From positions 1,437,368 through 1,501,367 of the forward strand of contig NZ_QBKB01000002.1 in assembly GCF_004137855.1 (NCBI RefSeq): a stretch of 64,000 nt of DNA, written 5' to 3'. Shown here piece by piece: positions 37,703 through 46,684 of this stretch. The first letter of the stretch is position 1. Every line of letters begins with the position of its first letter. The position numbers and the translations under genes were made by a program. Source of the stretch: Methanohalophilus profundi. GTDB lineage: Archaea; Halobacteriota; Methanosarcinia; Methanosarcinales; Methanosarcinaceae. The notes below the pieces were generated by a model, which worked only from the letters and a program-made list of their open reading frames with translations, did no database searches and had not been told where the DNA came from.

Positions 37703-39069
37703 AACAGCAAATGTCTGAGCAAAAGCCAGAGGAAAGAATTGGAAACTTCGATGAAGTCGCATTGGGGTACACAGAACAGCAGGCTGTAATTGAGGCGGAA
37801 CGCTGTCTTGAGTGCAGTGATCCCCAATGTGTGGCAGGATGTCCTGTTAATATTGATATCCCCGGGTTTGTTTCAAGGATCAAGAACAAAGACTTTGATA
37901 AGGCTATAGGTATACTCAAGAAATCCAATGCCCTGCCGGCAATCTGTGGACGTGTTTGTCCTCAGGAAGAGCAGTGTGAGAAACTCTGTGTACTTGGCAA
38001 AAAGGGTGAACCGCTTGCTATCGGAAGGCTTGAGCGTTTCTGTGCGGATTATGAAAGGGATGCAGGAGTAAAATCCCCTGCAAAAGCAAAATCCAGCGGG
38101 AAAAATGTGGCTGTCATTGGTGCAGGTCCTGCTGGACTTACTGCAGCAGCAGAACTTGCAAAAGCAGGGCATGGTGTAACTATTTATGAAGCCCTCCATG
38201 AACCGGGAGGGGTCTTGACCTACGGTATACCCGAATTCAGGCTACCCAAGGACATTGTCAGGCAAGAAGTAGATTATATCCGTAACCTTGGTGTTGACAT
38301 AAAAGTGGATTATGTTATAGGAAGGATAAAAACCCTTGATGAACTCCGCGATGAATTCGATGCGGTCTTTGTAGGTACAGGTGCCGGTCTTCCCAGATTT
38401 ATGCGTATTGAAGGGGAGAACCTCAACGGTGTTTATTCTGCAAATGAGTTCCTTACAAGGGTCAATCTGATGAAAGCCTATCGTTTCCCGGATTATGACA
38501 CACCCATCAAATGCGGAAATAAGATTGTTGTGGTAGGGGCCGGCAACGTTGCGATGGATGCTGCCCGCTGTGCCCTCCGGCTGGGTGCAGAAGAAGTAAC
38601 AGTTGTGTACCGGCGCAGCGAGGCGGAGATGTCTGCCCGTATTGAAGAGGTTGAACATGCAAAGGAAGAAGGTGTGATTTTCAACCTGCTTACCAATCCG
38701 GTCCGTATCCTTGAAGGTGAAAATAAGACTGCTACAGGTGTGGAATGCGTAAATATGGAACTCGGTGAACCCGATGAATCCGGCAGAAGGCGCCCTATAC
38801 CAATTGAGGGTTCTGAGCATGTGATTGATGCGGATATAGTAATAGTTGCTATCGGAACATCTCCAAATCCGGTCATCTTTGCAGGCTCTGAAGAACTTGA
38901 AACCACTTCGAAGGGCACAATAGTTGTCGATGAGGATGCGATGTCATCCCTGGCAGGATTATGCGCAGGGGGCGATGTGGTTACCGGTGCTGCAACCGTA
39001 ATCAGTGCAATGGGTGCAGGGAAACAGGCAGCTTCAACCATTAGCCGGTATCTGGGTAATCAGTCCTGA
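37693..39069 (+). CDS. GltD-like flavoprotein partner (NfnB / sulfide dehydrogenase alpha type)
   Basis: 458 residues from GTG 37693, which has GGAGGGG upstream; it overlaps the partner gene by 10 bases. The N-terminal double cluster region has CLECSDPQCVAGCPV and ICGRVCPQEEQCEKLC. Two Rossmann units follow: VIGAGPAGLTAAAEL near residue 142 for FAD and VVGAGNVAMDAARCAL near 280 for NAD(P)H. A final GDVVTGAATVISAMGAGK closes the FAD site. It resembles the small subunit of glutamate synthase, but no large subunit is nearby, so pairing with the upstream FNR-like protein is the better reading. Confidence 0.87.
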   Translation: MSLKQQMSEQKPEERIGNFDEVALGYTEQQAVIEAERCLECSDPQCVAGCPVNIDIPGFVSRIKNKDFDKAIGILKKSNALPAICGRVCPQEEQCEKLCVLGKKGEPLAIGRLERFCADYERDAGVKSPAKAKSSGKNVAVIGAGPAGLTAAAELAKAGHGVTIYEALHEPGGVLTYGIPEFRLPKDIVRQEVDYIRNLGVDIKVDYVIGRIKTLDELRDEFDAVFVGTGAGLPRFMRIEGENLNGVYSANEFLTRVNLMKAYRFPDYDTPIKCGNKIVVVGAGNVAMDAARCALRLGAEEVTVVYRRSEAEMSARIEEVEHAKEEGVIFNLLTNPVRILEGENKTATGVECVNMELGEPDESGRRRPIPIEGSEHVIDADIVIVAIGTSPNPVIFAGSEELETTSKGTIVVDEDAMSSLAGLCAGGDVVTGAATVISAMGAGKQAASTISRYLGNQS

Positions 39070-39108
39070 CAAAAGGTTAATTGAAGAAAGGATTCATATC
39101 ACTATAAA

Positions 39109-41082
39109 ATGCAAAAAAAACGCTCTACATTTACTTTTGCTTCTGCAGGCAAAAAGAATCGTCCCAAGGCCAGGAAGGCCCGAAAACAATCCGATAAACA
39201 GGTGTTAGCCGACCATATTTTCTGGTGTGCTTCCTGCAATTTACCTTTAATAGATCCTGTCTGTGATATTTGTGGCAGTGAAGGTACGAAATTACCCCTG
39301 ACCTCTCCTTGTGATGTGAGATTTGCTTCTGTTTATGAAAGAGACTTACTTGATGGCCTGCTACGGCAACTTTATGATTGTAATCCTTTTGTTGACAGAG
39401 TCATACTGTTGAACAAGGTTGCAGGGGATGACCGCAATGATGAGGTGCTGGTTGATGGCATATGTATCGGGCATATGTATTTTGATATCCTGCAAAAACA
39501 ATTCAGGTTTGAACCCACTGACATTGGTGCCAGCGTCCTGCTAAACCATACACATTCAAAAACGGCACATCTTCATTATACCGGTCGCCATCTGAACGGT
39601 AAAAAAATCTCTCTGGAAGGTATCGATCATTTTTCACCGGATATCGAAAAAGGCGACCCGGTATTGCTGCGATGTGGAAAACTGGTGGGTATTGGCATAT
39701 CTCTTGAGGATTCAGCTAATTACAGGCCGGGCAAACCGTTGCTTCGGGTCAAAAAAATCAAAAAGGTTTCTGCAAATCTGAAACAATCAGCGCCTTCCAT
39801 GGATTCTGTCATTAGGGCCAACCAATCTTCTCTCAAAAGAATAGAATCCAATGCGATAAACATGATAAAAGGGATTGGCAATGATCCTGCCTATTCTTCT
39901 TTTCCCGTCAATGTATCATTCAGTGGGGGCAAGGATAGTCTGGTTGTGCTGGACCTTGCCCGAAGGGCACTGGATGCCAGCCGTCTCAGGGCAATTTTCC
40001 TCAATACGGGGATAGAATTTCCTGAGACAGTGCAATTTGCACATGAGTTTTGCAATGCCAATGGTATAGAACTTATTGAAAAAAGGGCAGAGAATGCTTT
40101 CTGGGATAATGTGGAGAGTTTCGGTCCACCCGGAAAGGATTTCCGCTGGTGTTGCAAAGTCTGTAAACTGGGTCCTGCGAATTCGGCTTTTGAATCCTGC
40201 AGTGCGAAGAATCCCTGTCTTGCAGTTGACGGTAAACGCAAATATGAGTCTTTTTCCAGGCAGGAGACTGCCGCAACCGAGGCCAATCCCTTTGTGCCGG
40301 GCCAGCTGAACGTTTTTCCAATCAGGCAGTGGAGGGCTATTGAGGTCTGGCTGTACATCTACTGGAAAAAACTTGCTTATAATCCCCTTTATGACATGGG
40401 TTTTGAAAGGGTGGGTTGCTATCTTTGCCCTTCGGCCCCTGAATGTGAATTTGAGAGGGTCAGGCAATTGTTTCCCGACTTGTATGAAAGATGGATTGCA
40501 TACCTTCAAAATTGGACGGCTTCAAAGGGTCTGTCCTCGGAATATGCTGAATATGGTTTCTGGCGCTGGCAGCAACATCCTCCTAAAATGCTTGCCCTGG
40601 CAAAACAGCTGGGAATATCTATCACACCTGTTGAAACAGAAGATTTCAGCATAAGTGCAGTTTCCGGACATTCTGTCTGTAGTGGAGGCGATTTTTCCGT
40701 TGAGGCCCGGATACGTGGGGTGTCACTTTTAGAAGCAGCGGATGTAATGAGAATGCTGGGTAATGTCGTATATTCCCCTGAGATAGGTGTTGTCCTCGCA
40801 AAGGGCCGCTCATATACGGTTAAATTCTTTGCATCGGGTAACTTGAAAGTAACAGCTTCTGACAGGAAGATTGCAGACAGGATGTACAGGAATACATGTT
40901 TGCAGTTGCTACGTATTGCCCGTTGCAGTGGCTGTGGGGTATGTCTCAATGCATGTGCCAGAGGTTCCATTGAATTGAAAAACGGGAAAATAAAAATACA
41001 TGACTCATGCTCAGGCTGTGGAAAATGCAATGAATCCTGTGTGGTAGTCCGCTATGCTGATCGAATCATTCCTGACCTTTGA
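39109..41082 (+). CDS. PAPS-reductase-family protein with zinc ribbon, PUA-like region and two ferredoxin clusters
   Basis: 657 residues in one chain. A basic N-terminal tail is followed by a zinc ribbon (WCASCNLPL, CDICG) at about 38-60. A PUA-like region spans about 150-225, then comes a PP-loop SGGKDSLVVLDLARR near residue 272. Catalytic-region cysteines follow (WCCKVCKLGP, GCYLCPSAPECEFERV), and two 4Fe-4S motifs close the protein (CSGCGVCLNAC and CSGCGKCNESC, residues about 606-650). Methanogens carry such fusions instead of classical PAPS reductases. Whether the substrate is sulfate-derived or tRNA-bound is unknown; the PUA-like region suggests RNA. It follows the Nfn-like pair by 39 bases. 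Confidence 0.85.
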   Translation: MQKKRSTFTFASAGKKNRPKARKARKQSDKQVLADHIFWCASCNLPLIDPVCDICGSEGTKLPLTSPCDVRFASVYERDLLDGLLRQLYDCNPFVDRVILLNKVAGDDRNDEVLVDGICIGHMYFDILQKQFRFEPTDIGASVLLNHTHSKTAHLHYTGRHLNGKKISLEGIDHFSPDIEKGDPVLLRCGKLVGIGISLEDSANYRPGKPLLRVKKIKKVSANLKQSAPSMDSVIRANQSSLKRIESNAINMIKGIGNDPAYSSFPVNVSFSGGKDSLVVLDLARRALDASRLRAIFLNTGIEFPETVQFAHEFCNANGIELIEKRAENAFWDNVESFGPPGKDFRWCCKVCKLGPANSAFESCSAKNPCLAVDGKRKYESFSRQETAATEANPFVPGQLNVFPIRQWRAIEVWLYIYWKKLAYNPLYDMGFERVGCYLCPSAPECEFERVRQLFPDLYERWIAYLQNWTASKGLSSEYAEYGFWRWQQHPPKMLALAKQLGISITPVETEDFSISAVSGHSVCSGGDFSVEARIRGVSLLEAADVMRMLGNVVYSPEIGVVLAKGRSYTVKFFASGNLKVTASDRKIADRMYRNTCLQLLRIARCSGCGVCLNACARGSIELKNGKIKIHDSCSGCGKCNESCVVVRYADRIIPDL

Positions 41083-41161
41083 TGCGCTGCTTTTAATATA
41101 ATGAAATAGTAATATGAGGTAGTTTATTGAGAGAATATTGTCAGTAATGTAAGGGAGTTTC

Positions 41162-42256
41162 ATGGAGTTAAAAGATATAGACGGTGTATCCGTAATTATC
41201 GAAAACAGGTGGAAAATACTTGCTTTTATTGCTTTTTTCATTGTATTCCTGGCTCTTGTGAAAATTCTTCTTCCTCTTGCAGACGGTATCGTGTTGGGTC
41301 TGGTTTTTGCCTATATCTGCAGGCCTATATATGACAAGATAAACAGGAAAAACCATTATGGGGCATTCATTGCGACGATGTTTATCGTAACGCCTCTCGT
41401 TATCATAATAGGCACAGGTTTTGTAGAGATATTCAGACAGCTTATCTGGGTTCTCGAAAACCAGTCACAGGTCCTGGAGATCATATTTGATTTTATAAGG
41501 GCAATAGTGCCGGGTACATATTTTGAACATATCAACCAGCTTGTTTGGGACTCATCGCTTTCGATTCTTTCTTTTGCAGGTAGCCTGGGTTTTGTTTCGT
41601 ATGCCAAAAGTCTGGGTATGTTTATGATCAATCTGATTGTGGCAATCTTTGTTTGCTATTTCCTGCTGCTTGAAGGTGAGAAACTGTATGCTTCCGCGGT
41701 ATGTATCGCTCCAACGGGAACCCAATTAAATGCAGGCCGCTACCTGCGGGAGCTGGACCGGATTTTGAGTGGTATATTTATAGGTAATGCCTACGCTGCT
41801 CTTACTGTAAGTACGATTTCAGTAATTGTGTTTTATGCCTTTGGTTTATCTCATATACCGGCACTTGCGACCCTGATATTTATTGCTTCTGTGATACCCC
41901 TTTTTGCCGGTTATATGGTACTTCTGGCACTGTCTGTTATCAGGTACATAGAAATGGGTGCAGAGGCTGCAATTGTCTTTTTCATTGTGTCATCTATAGT
42001 AATCTACGTCCCGCCTGAGCTTTTCCTGCGTCCATATTTTGTGAGCATGAAATCCCAGATACATCCGGTAGTACTTGTCGTTGTATTTCTGGGTGGAGGT
42101 TTTGTAGGGGGAATAGCGGGATTCTTTGCCGCACCGGTACTCCTGGGGGCTTTGGTGGCGGCTTACCGGGTATATATTGACAATTCGAACAGTCAGGATA
42201 CCGAAGATTCCGGCAATGATTTGGATGAAGCGTGTCTTAAGGATGATTCCATTTGA
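41162..42256 (+). CDS. AI-2E family transporter (PerM-like membrane protein)
   Basis: 364 residues with about eight hydrophobic helices. The first pair is at residues 18-55. A long soluble segment at 80-140 interrupts, and the last helices contain the conserved GGGFVGGIAGFFAAPVLLGA stretch of the family. The C-terminus is acidic. Members export autoinducer-2 in some bacteria or act as Na+/H+ antiporters in halophiles; the substrate here is open. AAGGGAG precedes the ATG. It is followed by thrS after 52 bases. Confidence 0.85.
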   Translation: MELKDIDGVSVIIENRWKILAFIAFFIVFLALVKILLPLADGIVLGLVFAYICRPIYDKINRKNHYGAFIATMFIVTPLVIIIGTGFVEIFRQLIWVLENQSQVLEIIFDFIRAIVPGTYFEHINQLVWDSSLSILSFAGSLGFVSYAKSLGMFMINLIVAIFVCYFLLLEGEKLYASAVCIAPTGTQLNAGRYLRELDRILSGIFIGNAYAALTVSTISVIVFYAFGLSHIPALATLIFIASVIPLFAGYMVLLALSVIRYIEMGAEAAIVFFIVSSIVIYVPPELFLRPYFVSMKSQIHPVVLVVVFLGGGFVGGIAGFFAAPVLLGALVAAYRVYIDNSNSQDTEDSGNDLDEACLKDDSI

Positions 42257-42308
42257 AAAAGGTTAATAAGGATTGTTCCAATTTATCCAGAAGACCCGAG
42301 GTGAGTTC

Positions 42309-44205
42309 ATGCAATTATTGCTTATCCATTCCGATTATATTGAATACGAAGTGAAAAAAAAGTACTCCTGTTGCAGAGCAAATAGAGGATTCATTCAAAA
42401 AAGGTAGACTAGATGAAGCTTTGACCGTTTTTATAGCGGTGGAAAGTACTGATGAAGCAAACCCGAAAGATGTGGCTGAAAAGGCAGTTGCTGAGATCAA
42501 AAAGACTGCATCCCAGGTAAATACAGACAATGTAATGCTGTATCCTTATGCCCATTTAAGTTCCGACCTTTCTTCCCCTAAGATGGCGGTTTCTGTAATG
42601 AAGGATATTGAAAATAGCCTTATTGATTCATTTAATGTCAAACGTGCTCCTTTTGGGTGGTACAAAGCATTCAAAATCAGTTGCAAAGGGCATCCTCTCT
42701 CAGAACTTTCCCGAACTATCAACCCGGAAAGCGAATCATGTGGCGAAGGCGTAGATACAGAGGAAGAAGTTGTATCTGAAGCCCTGAAAGCCGAAAGTAC
42801 GGCCAAATCTTACTGGAAGGTCCTGTCTCCGGACGGTGTTCTACATGATGTTGATGATTTCAATTTCAATGATCATGAGAATTTAGGTACCTTTGTAGAT
42901 CATGAAATCTCCAAAAGCAGGGCTGTGGAAAAGGTTCCTCCTCATGTTGAATTGATGCGCAGGCTTGAGATTGCTGATTATGAACCCGGGTCTGACTCCG
43001 GTAACATGCGTTATTATCCCAAAGGCAGGCTGATCAAATCCCTGCTTGAGCGGTATGTGCTGGATTCTTCTGCCAGGGAAGGAGCAATGGAAGTAGAAAC
43101 ACCTTTGATGTACGATATGAACCACCCTACACTCAAAAAATACCTGGACAGGTTCCCTGCACGTCAGTATTCAATCGAATCCGACAAACGCCAGATGTTT
43201 TTGAGATTTGCTGCATGCTTTGGCCAGTTCCTGATGAGTCATGATATGACCATCTCCCACCACAACCTCCCGATGAAAATGGTGGAACTTACACGTTACA
43301 GTTTCCGTAAGGAACAGAGGGGTGAACTGGTGGGCCTGCGCAGGTTGCGGGCTTTTACCATGCCGGATATGCATACAATGTGTGGCGATATGGACCAGGC
43401 TGTTGAACAGTTCGGTCGTCAGTACCAGATGTCAATAGATGTGTTGAAAGATGTCGGAATCGATGTTTCCGATTATGAAGTTGCAATCAGGCTAACCCGG
43501 GACTTTTATGAGGAGAACAAGGAATTTATCACTGCTCTTGCAAAGAAAGTCAATAAACCTGTTCTTGTGGAAATGTGGGAGAAACGTTTCTTCTACTTTG
43601 TGCTCAAGTTCGAGTTCAATTTTGTGGATGCCCTGAAAAAGGCAAGTGCGCTTTCCACAGTCCAGATAGATGTGGAAAATGCAGAACGATACGACATTAA
43701 GTATATCGACCAGGCAGGGGAAGCTAAAAGACCTGTCGTATTGCATTGTTCACCCAGCGGAGCAATTGAACGCTGTATTTATGCCCTGCTGGAAAAAGCC
43801 TCGATGAAGGCTGAAGGTGGAGAAGTCCCGATGCTTCCGGTCTGGTTATCACCCACACAGGTCAGGATCATACCCATTGCAGAGCGACATATGGAATTTG
43901 CCGAAGAGATTGCATCACGTCTTCAGTGTCGGGCGGATATAGATGACAGGGAAGAAACAGTTGGCAAGAAGATACGTAATGCAGGACAGGAATGGGTTCC
44001 CTATGTGGTAGTTGTCGGGGACAGGGAAGTCGAAAGCGGTAATGTCAATGTCACTGTGAGGGAAGAATCTAAACCAAAGAAGCCTTCCAAGATTGAGATG
44101 TCCGTGGATGAACTCAACAGCCGCATTCTTGCAGAGACTGCCGGGATGCCTCAGGGTCACCTGCCTCTTGCACAAAAACTTAGCATGAGACCAAGATTCA
44201 TATAA
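42309..44205 (+). CDS. thrS: Threonyl-tRNA synthetase, archaeal type (one frameshift)
   Basis: About 631 residues when one A is removed from the eight-A run 42354-42361. The first 17 residues ([17 protein letters not shown]) then join the rest. The N-terminal 140 residues are the archaeal D-tyrosyl deacylase-like editing domain ([10 protein letters not shown]). The class II core has [17 protein letters not shown] and [13 protein letters not shown], and an anticodon-binding domain begins near residue 520 ([13 protein letters not shown]). The enzyme is essential, so the break is most likely an insertion error. Confidence 0.92.
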
Positions 44206-44226
44206 TATCATCTCGAAAATTAATTT

Positions 44227-44505
44227 ATGGATATGGAACGCGCAATAATACATGTATCCGGTGTTGTGCAAGGTGTTTTCTTTCGCTCCTTTACCATGCA
44301 GAAAGCATCCGACATCGGACTTACCGGTTATGTGGTAAACCTCACGGACGGCAGGGTTAAAGCTGTTGTCGAAGGTAGCAAGGGAAAAATAGATGCCCTG
44401 TTGAATGCTCTCAAATAGGGCCCTCCGGCATCCCAGGTCAGAGATGTCGAAATAGTTTGGGAGTCACCAACAGGCGAATTTAATGATTTCAGTATCAGGA
44501 GATAA
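44227..44505 (+). CDS. acyP: Acylphosphatase with in-frame TAG
   Basis: 92 residues if the TAG at 44416-44418 is read through. VQGVFFRSFTMQKA near residue 14 holds the phosphate-binding loop and the catalytic arginine. GYVVNLTDGRVKAVVEG follows with the catalytic asparagine. After LLNALK the TAG occurs, and the same frame goes on with GPPASQVRDVEIVWE and a normal family end at TAA 44503-44505. No indel is needed. The TAG replaces a position usually filled by a charged residue. Stopping there would remove the last 29 residues, including the final strand of the fold. Confidence 0.87.
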
Positions 44506-44506
44506 T

Positions 44507-44965
44507 TCATCTCCTGTCAACTACTCTTTTGGGGCGTCCCTTGACTTTATAGAATTCCATATCTCCTTCAGGAAGGAAATTGAATAATATCTCAAAGGCT
44601 TCCTCATTATAGGCATCCTGCAGGCCAGGTTTGTATTGCAGGAAACTCTTCAGGAAGTTTTCCTGAACCATCTCGCGGTCACATTTTTCAGGTTCTTCAC
44701 ATTCAAGACTTACCCGTAAAGTGGTGTTTCCGGTTTCGCCGTAAAGGAATGCCTCATATTCACCGGTCAGGTATTCCATGTTATCTCTCTGGAAGACTCC
44801 TTTTTCAACATTCACACGGTTGAAGGGTGTTCCTTCCACCCAGAATGTCTCGGCTTCCCTTTCAGGATTTAATCCTTTCATCAACAAGGTTATCCAGTTC
44901 TTCTCTTCCGAGATTTTCCATTTCCGGGTTAAAATAAGGGATAAATCGTCCTCCTTATTTATCAA
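44507..44965 (-). CDS. Stand-alone C-terminal domain resembling F390 synthetase/phenylacetate-CoA ligase
   Basis: 152 residues. The final FYKVKGRPKRVVDRR and the preceding alpha/beta pattern look like the C-terminal lobe of the PaaK/coenzyme F390 synthetase group, but there is no adenylate-forming N-domain in the protein or nearby. The rest is acidic with a CEEPEKCD segment. Its start overlaps the stop of a small zinc ribbon gene (ATGA). It ends one base from the convergent acylphosphatase. The assignment rests on a short motif and is uncertain. Confidence 0.5.
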   Translation of the reverse strand: MINKEDDLSLILTRKWKISEEKNWITLLMKGLNPEREAETFWVEGTPFNRVNVEKGVFQRDNMEYLTGEYEAFLYGETGNTTLRVSLECEEPEKCDREMVQENFLKSFLQYKPGLQDAYNEEAFEILFNFLPEGDMEFYKVKGRPKRVVDRR

Positions 44966-45168
44966 CGGATAGTTTCTTCAACTATCTCATATTCTACGGA
45001 AGAAACTTCCCTCTCAAGAGAGGTGATTCCCAGTACATCTCGCAATTCTTCGATACAGTCCATACATATATGGACTTTCCCTATTATTTTTCCCGGTTCT
45101 GCATCTTTTTCGGATCCGCCCTCAATATCGTAATCCATACATTCTTTTCCACAAAATATACAGCTCAA
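44962..45168 (-). CDS. Small zinc-ribbon protein
   Basis: 68 residues with CIFCGKEC near the start and CMDC near residue 37, which make a likely zinc site; the second half is a helix rich in Glu. I do not recognise a named family. It is translationally coupled to the F390-synthetase-like C-domain protein and the two may act together. Confidence 0.6.
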   Translation of the reverse strand: MSCIFCGKECMDYDIEGGSEKDAEPGKIIGKVHICMDCIEELRDVLGITSLEREVSSVEYEIVEETIR

Positions 45169-45237
45169 GAAACCCCCTCCTTCTTATTATATTTGAAAAG
45201 ATTTGTATATATTACTTTCGACCCTTAACAGAAGGGT

Positions 45238-45249
45238 TATTTTTATAAG
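45238..45249 (+). promoter_or_regulatory. TATA box of the toprim gene
   Basis: TTATTTTTATAA is centred about 28 bases before ATG 45272, with no ribosome site between them. It supports that ATG as the start of a leaderless message. Confidence 0.55.
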
Positions 45250-45271
45250 TTCTCCCTTTCTATGGCTATTG

Positions 45272-45724
45272 ATGTCTTCTTTTTTGAACAATAGTTCCTT
45301 GACCCCTTCTTCTATGTATGAAATTAAGAGAAGATATGGACTGCTTGATGAATTGCTGAAAGAGCTCATCAAATGTTCTGATGAAGGTGACATTATTCTG
45401 GTTGAAGGAAAAAGGGATGTTTCTTCATTGCGCAGTCTCGGTATACATGGTATTATTAAAAAAGTAACTCATATTCCTCTGCTTGATCTATCCGAAAAAC
45501 TGCGGGAAATGGATCGCTGTGTTATTGTTCTGACTGATTGGGACAGAAGGGGAAACATACTTGCAGACAAAATTTCTACCGATCTGGAATATATGGATGT
45601 CGATGTGGATACTTCTATCAGAAATAGATTGGTGTCTCTTGTTCAAAAAGAGATAAAAGATGTAGAAAGTCTTGTTAGTCACATGAAAAAAATGAAACAT
45701 ACTGTTTTACAACAGTATTATTGA
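45272..45724 (+). CDS. Toprim domain protein (RNase M5/small primase-like)
   Basis: 150 residues from ATG 45272, chosen from the box A spacing; ATG 45317 is an alternative. The toprim signature is VEGKRD (catalytic Glu) near residue 45 and LTDWDRRG (DxD) near 89, with the conserved GIHGIIKK glycine strand between. COG1658-type toprim proteins in archaea are of unknown role; the bacterial relative cuts 5S rRNA precursor. The end overlaps a convergent small zinc-ribbon gene by 7 bases. Confidence 0.82.
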   Translation: MSSFLNNSSLTPSSMYEIKRRYGLLDELLKELIKCSDEGDIILVEGKRDVSSLRSLGIHGIIKKVTHIPLLDLSEKLREMDRCVIVLTDWDRRGNILADKISTDLEYMDVDVDTSIRNRLVSLVQKEIKDVESLVSHMKKMKHTVLQQYY

Positions 45725-45849
45725 AGTAATTCTCGGGAAGTTGTCCTGCCACACTTGCGGCAGTAGTAAAGGACATTGGATTTCATCTTCATTACTTTTA
45801 ACTTTTCCCTGCATTGAGTGCATATCTTACAGGAGGATGCTTGCATCAT
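45718..45849 (-). CDS. 43-residue zinc-ribbon protein
   Basis: A short gene with ribosome site GAGGGG before two adjacent ATG codons (45849 and 45846). It has CKICTQC near the start and CRKCG near residue 32, a four-cysteine zinc site. It starts 8 bases after the next small zinc-ribbon gene, so the two form a tiny operon. It overlaps the toprim gene tail. The cysteine pattern and ribosome site support coding despite its size. Confidence 0.6.
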   Translation of the reverse strand: MMQASSCKICTQCREKLKVMKMKSNVLYYCRKCGRTTSRELLQ

Positions 45850-45857
45850 ACTACCCC

Positions 45858-45995
45858 TCAAGCAAGCATAGTTATGGAATCAAGGCGTGCTGTTCCCTCT
45901 ACTGTCCAGTAATCGCACACATTGCAGTATTCTATTCCATTTTCGTTGACTTCCATTTCGGAATGGCATTCCGGACATCTTTTCAGTCTTGTCAT
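45858..45995 (-). CDS. 45-residue zinc-ribbon protein
   Basis: A short gene preceded by GGGGAG at good spacing. CPEC near residue 7 and CNVC near 24 form a zinc-ribbon site. The tail TVEGTARLDS is regular. It opens a two-gene unit with the 43-residue zinc-ribbon protein. The role is unknown; such proteins often bind nucleic acids or attach to larger complexes. Confidence 0.62.
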   Translation of the reverse strand: MTRLKRCPECHSEMEVNENGIEYCNVCDYWTVEGTARLDSITMLA

Positions 45996-46101
45996 ATTAT
46001 TCTCCCCAGATATCTTTGAAATAGGATTAGTGCTAAAAGTAAATTATTCGTACCCCACTTTTTAGTAAATCCCGTTTGTACTTATAGGATTATTTTTGTA
46101 T

Positions 46102-46597
46102 TTAAATGTAGTGGAACAATTCAACTTGTTTTTCCTCAATTGTTATTTCCATGTATACCTGGGCAATTGATGCACTTGCTATAGGCTTTGTATCAATTTC
46201 ATCAAAATATCCCAGCACCTGTTCCATTGATATTTCAGGTTCACCGTTCTGGGTGCCCGGTATTGCACATTGCAGGCTTGAAAAGGAAGGCAGCATCTGT
46301 TCAAACTCAAGGGGTTTTACGCGGTCCTGCAGATTTGCCAGTTCCCTTATGTAACTCTGGGGGCAGGATATCGGACCTTTTACTCATTATTTGGCCCAAT
46401 TTAACAAAAGTAGGTCCCAATTCCTAAAAAGCAAGTCGCATTCTGCGGGCATTGTGCTGGTTCTCAACATCGAGATAACAGGTACCACGTCTACCGGGTA
46501 TGTAGTTGCGATTTATTTCTTTATATAGAAGACTGAAAAGATTATATTTTGTAGAAATCCTGAGAATTTCCAGATATCTGCGAACCTTTTTTAGCAT
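46102..46597 (-). pseudogene. Remnant of an ABC1/AarF/UbiB-like kinase
   Basis: The minus strand from ATG 46597 reads like the N-terminus of an AarF/UbiB protein. It shows NYIPGRRGT, an in-frame TAG at 46424-46426, then ELGPTFVKLGQIMSKRSDIL, a one-base insertion near 46353, the LANLQDRV segment, and IDTKPIASASIAQVY. The reading then diverges and ends at 46102, about 165 residues in and far short of the 500 or so usual. The kinase core is missing, so the gene is decayed. The TAG here is weak evidence for recoding because the gene is broken anyway. Confidence 0.75.
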
Positions 46598-46684
46598 CAA
46601 CCCGTTTTTGCATTTTCCTTATTAAATATGTATTGTTATATTTTGTGGAATAGGTTTAATTAACAAATGTGAATATTTCTTCCC

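Noticed and set aside
45741-46019. Plus-strand cysteine-rich open frame
   Set aside because: The minus strand holds two zinc-ribbon genes with ribosome sites in the same place; the plus frame is their shadow.
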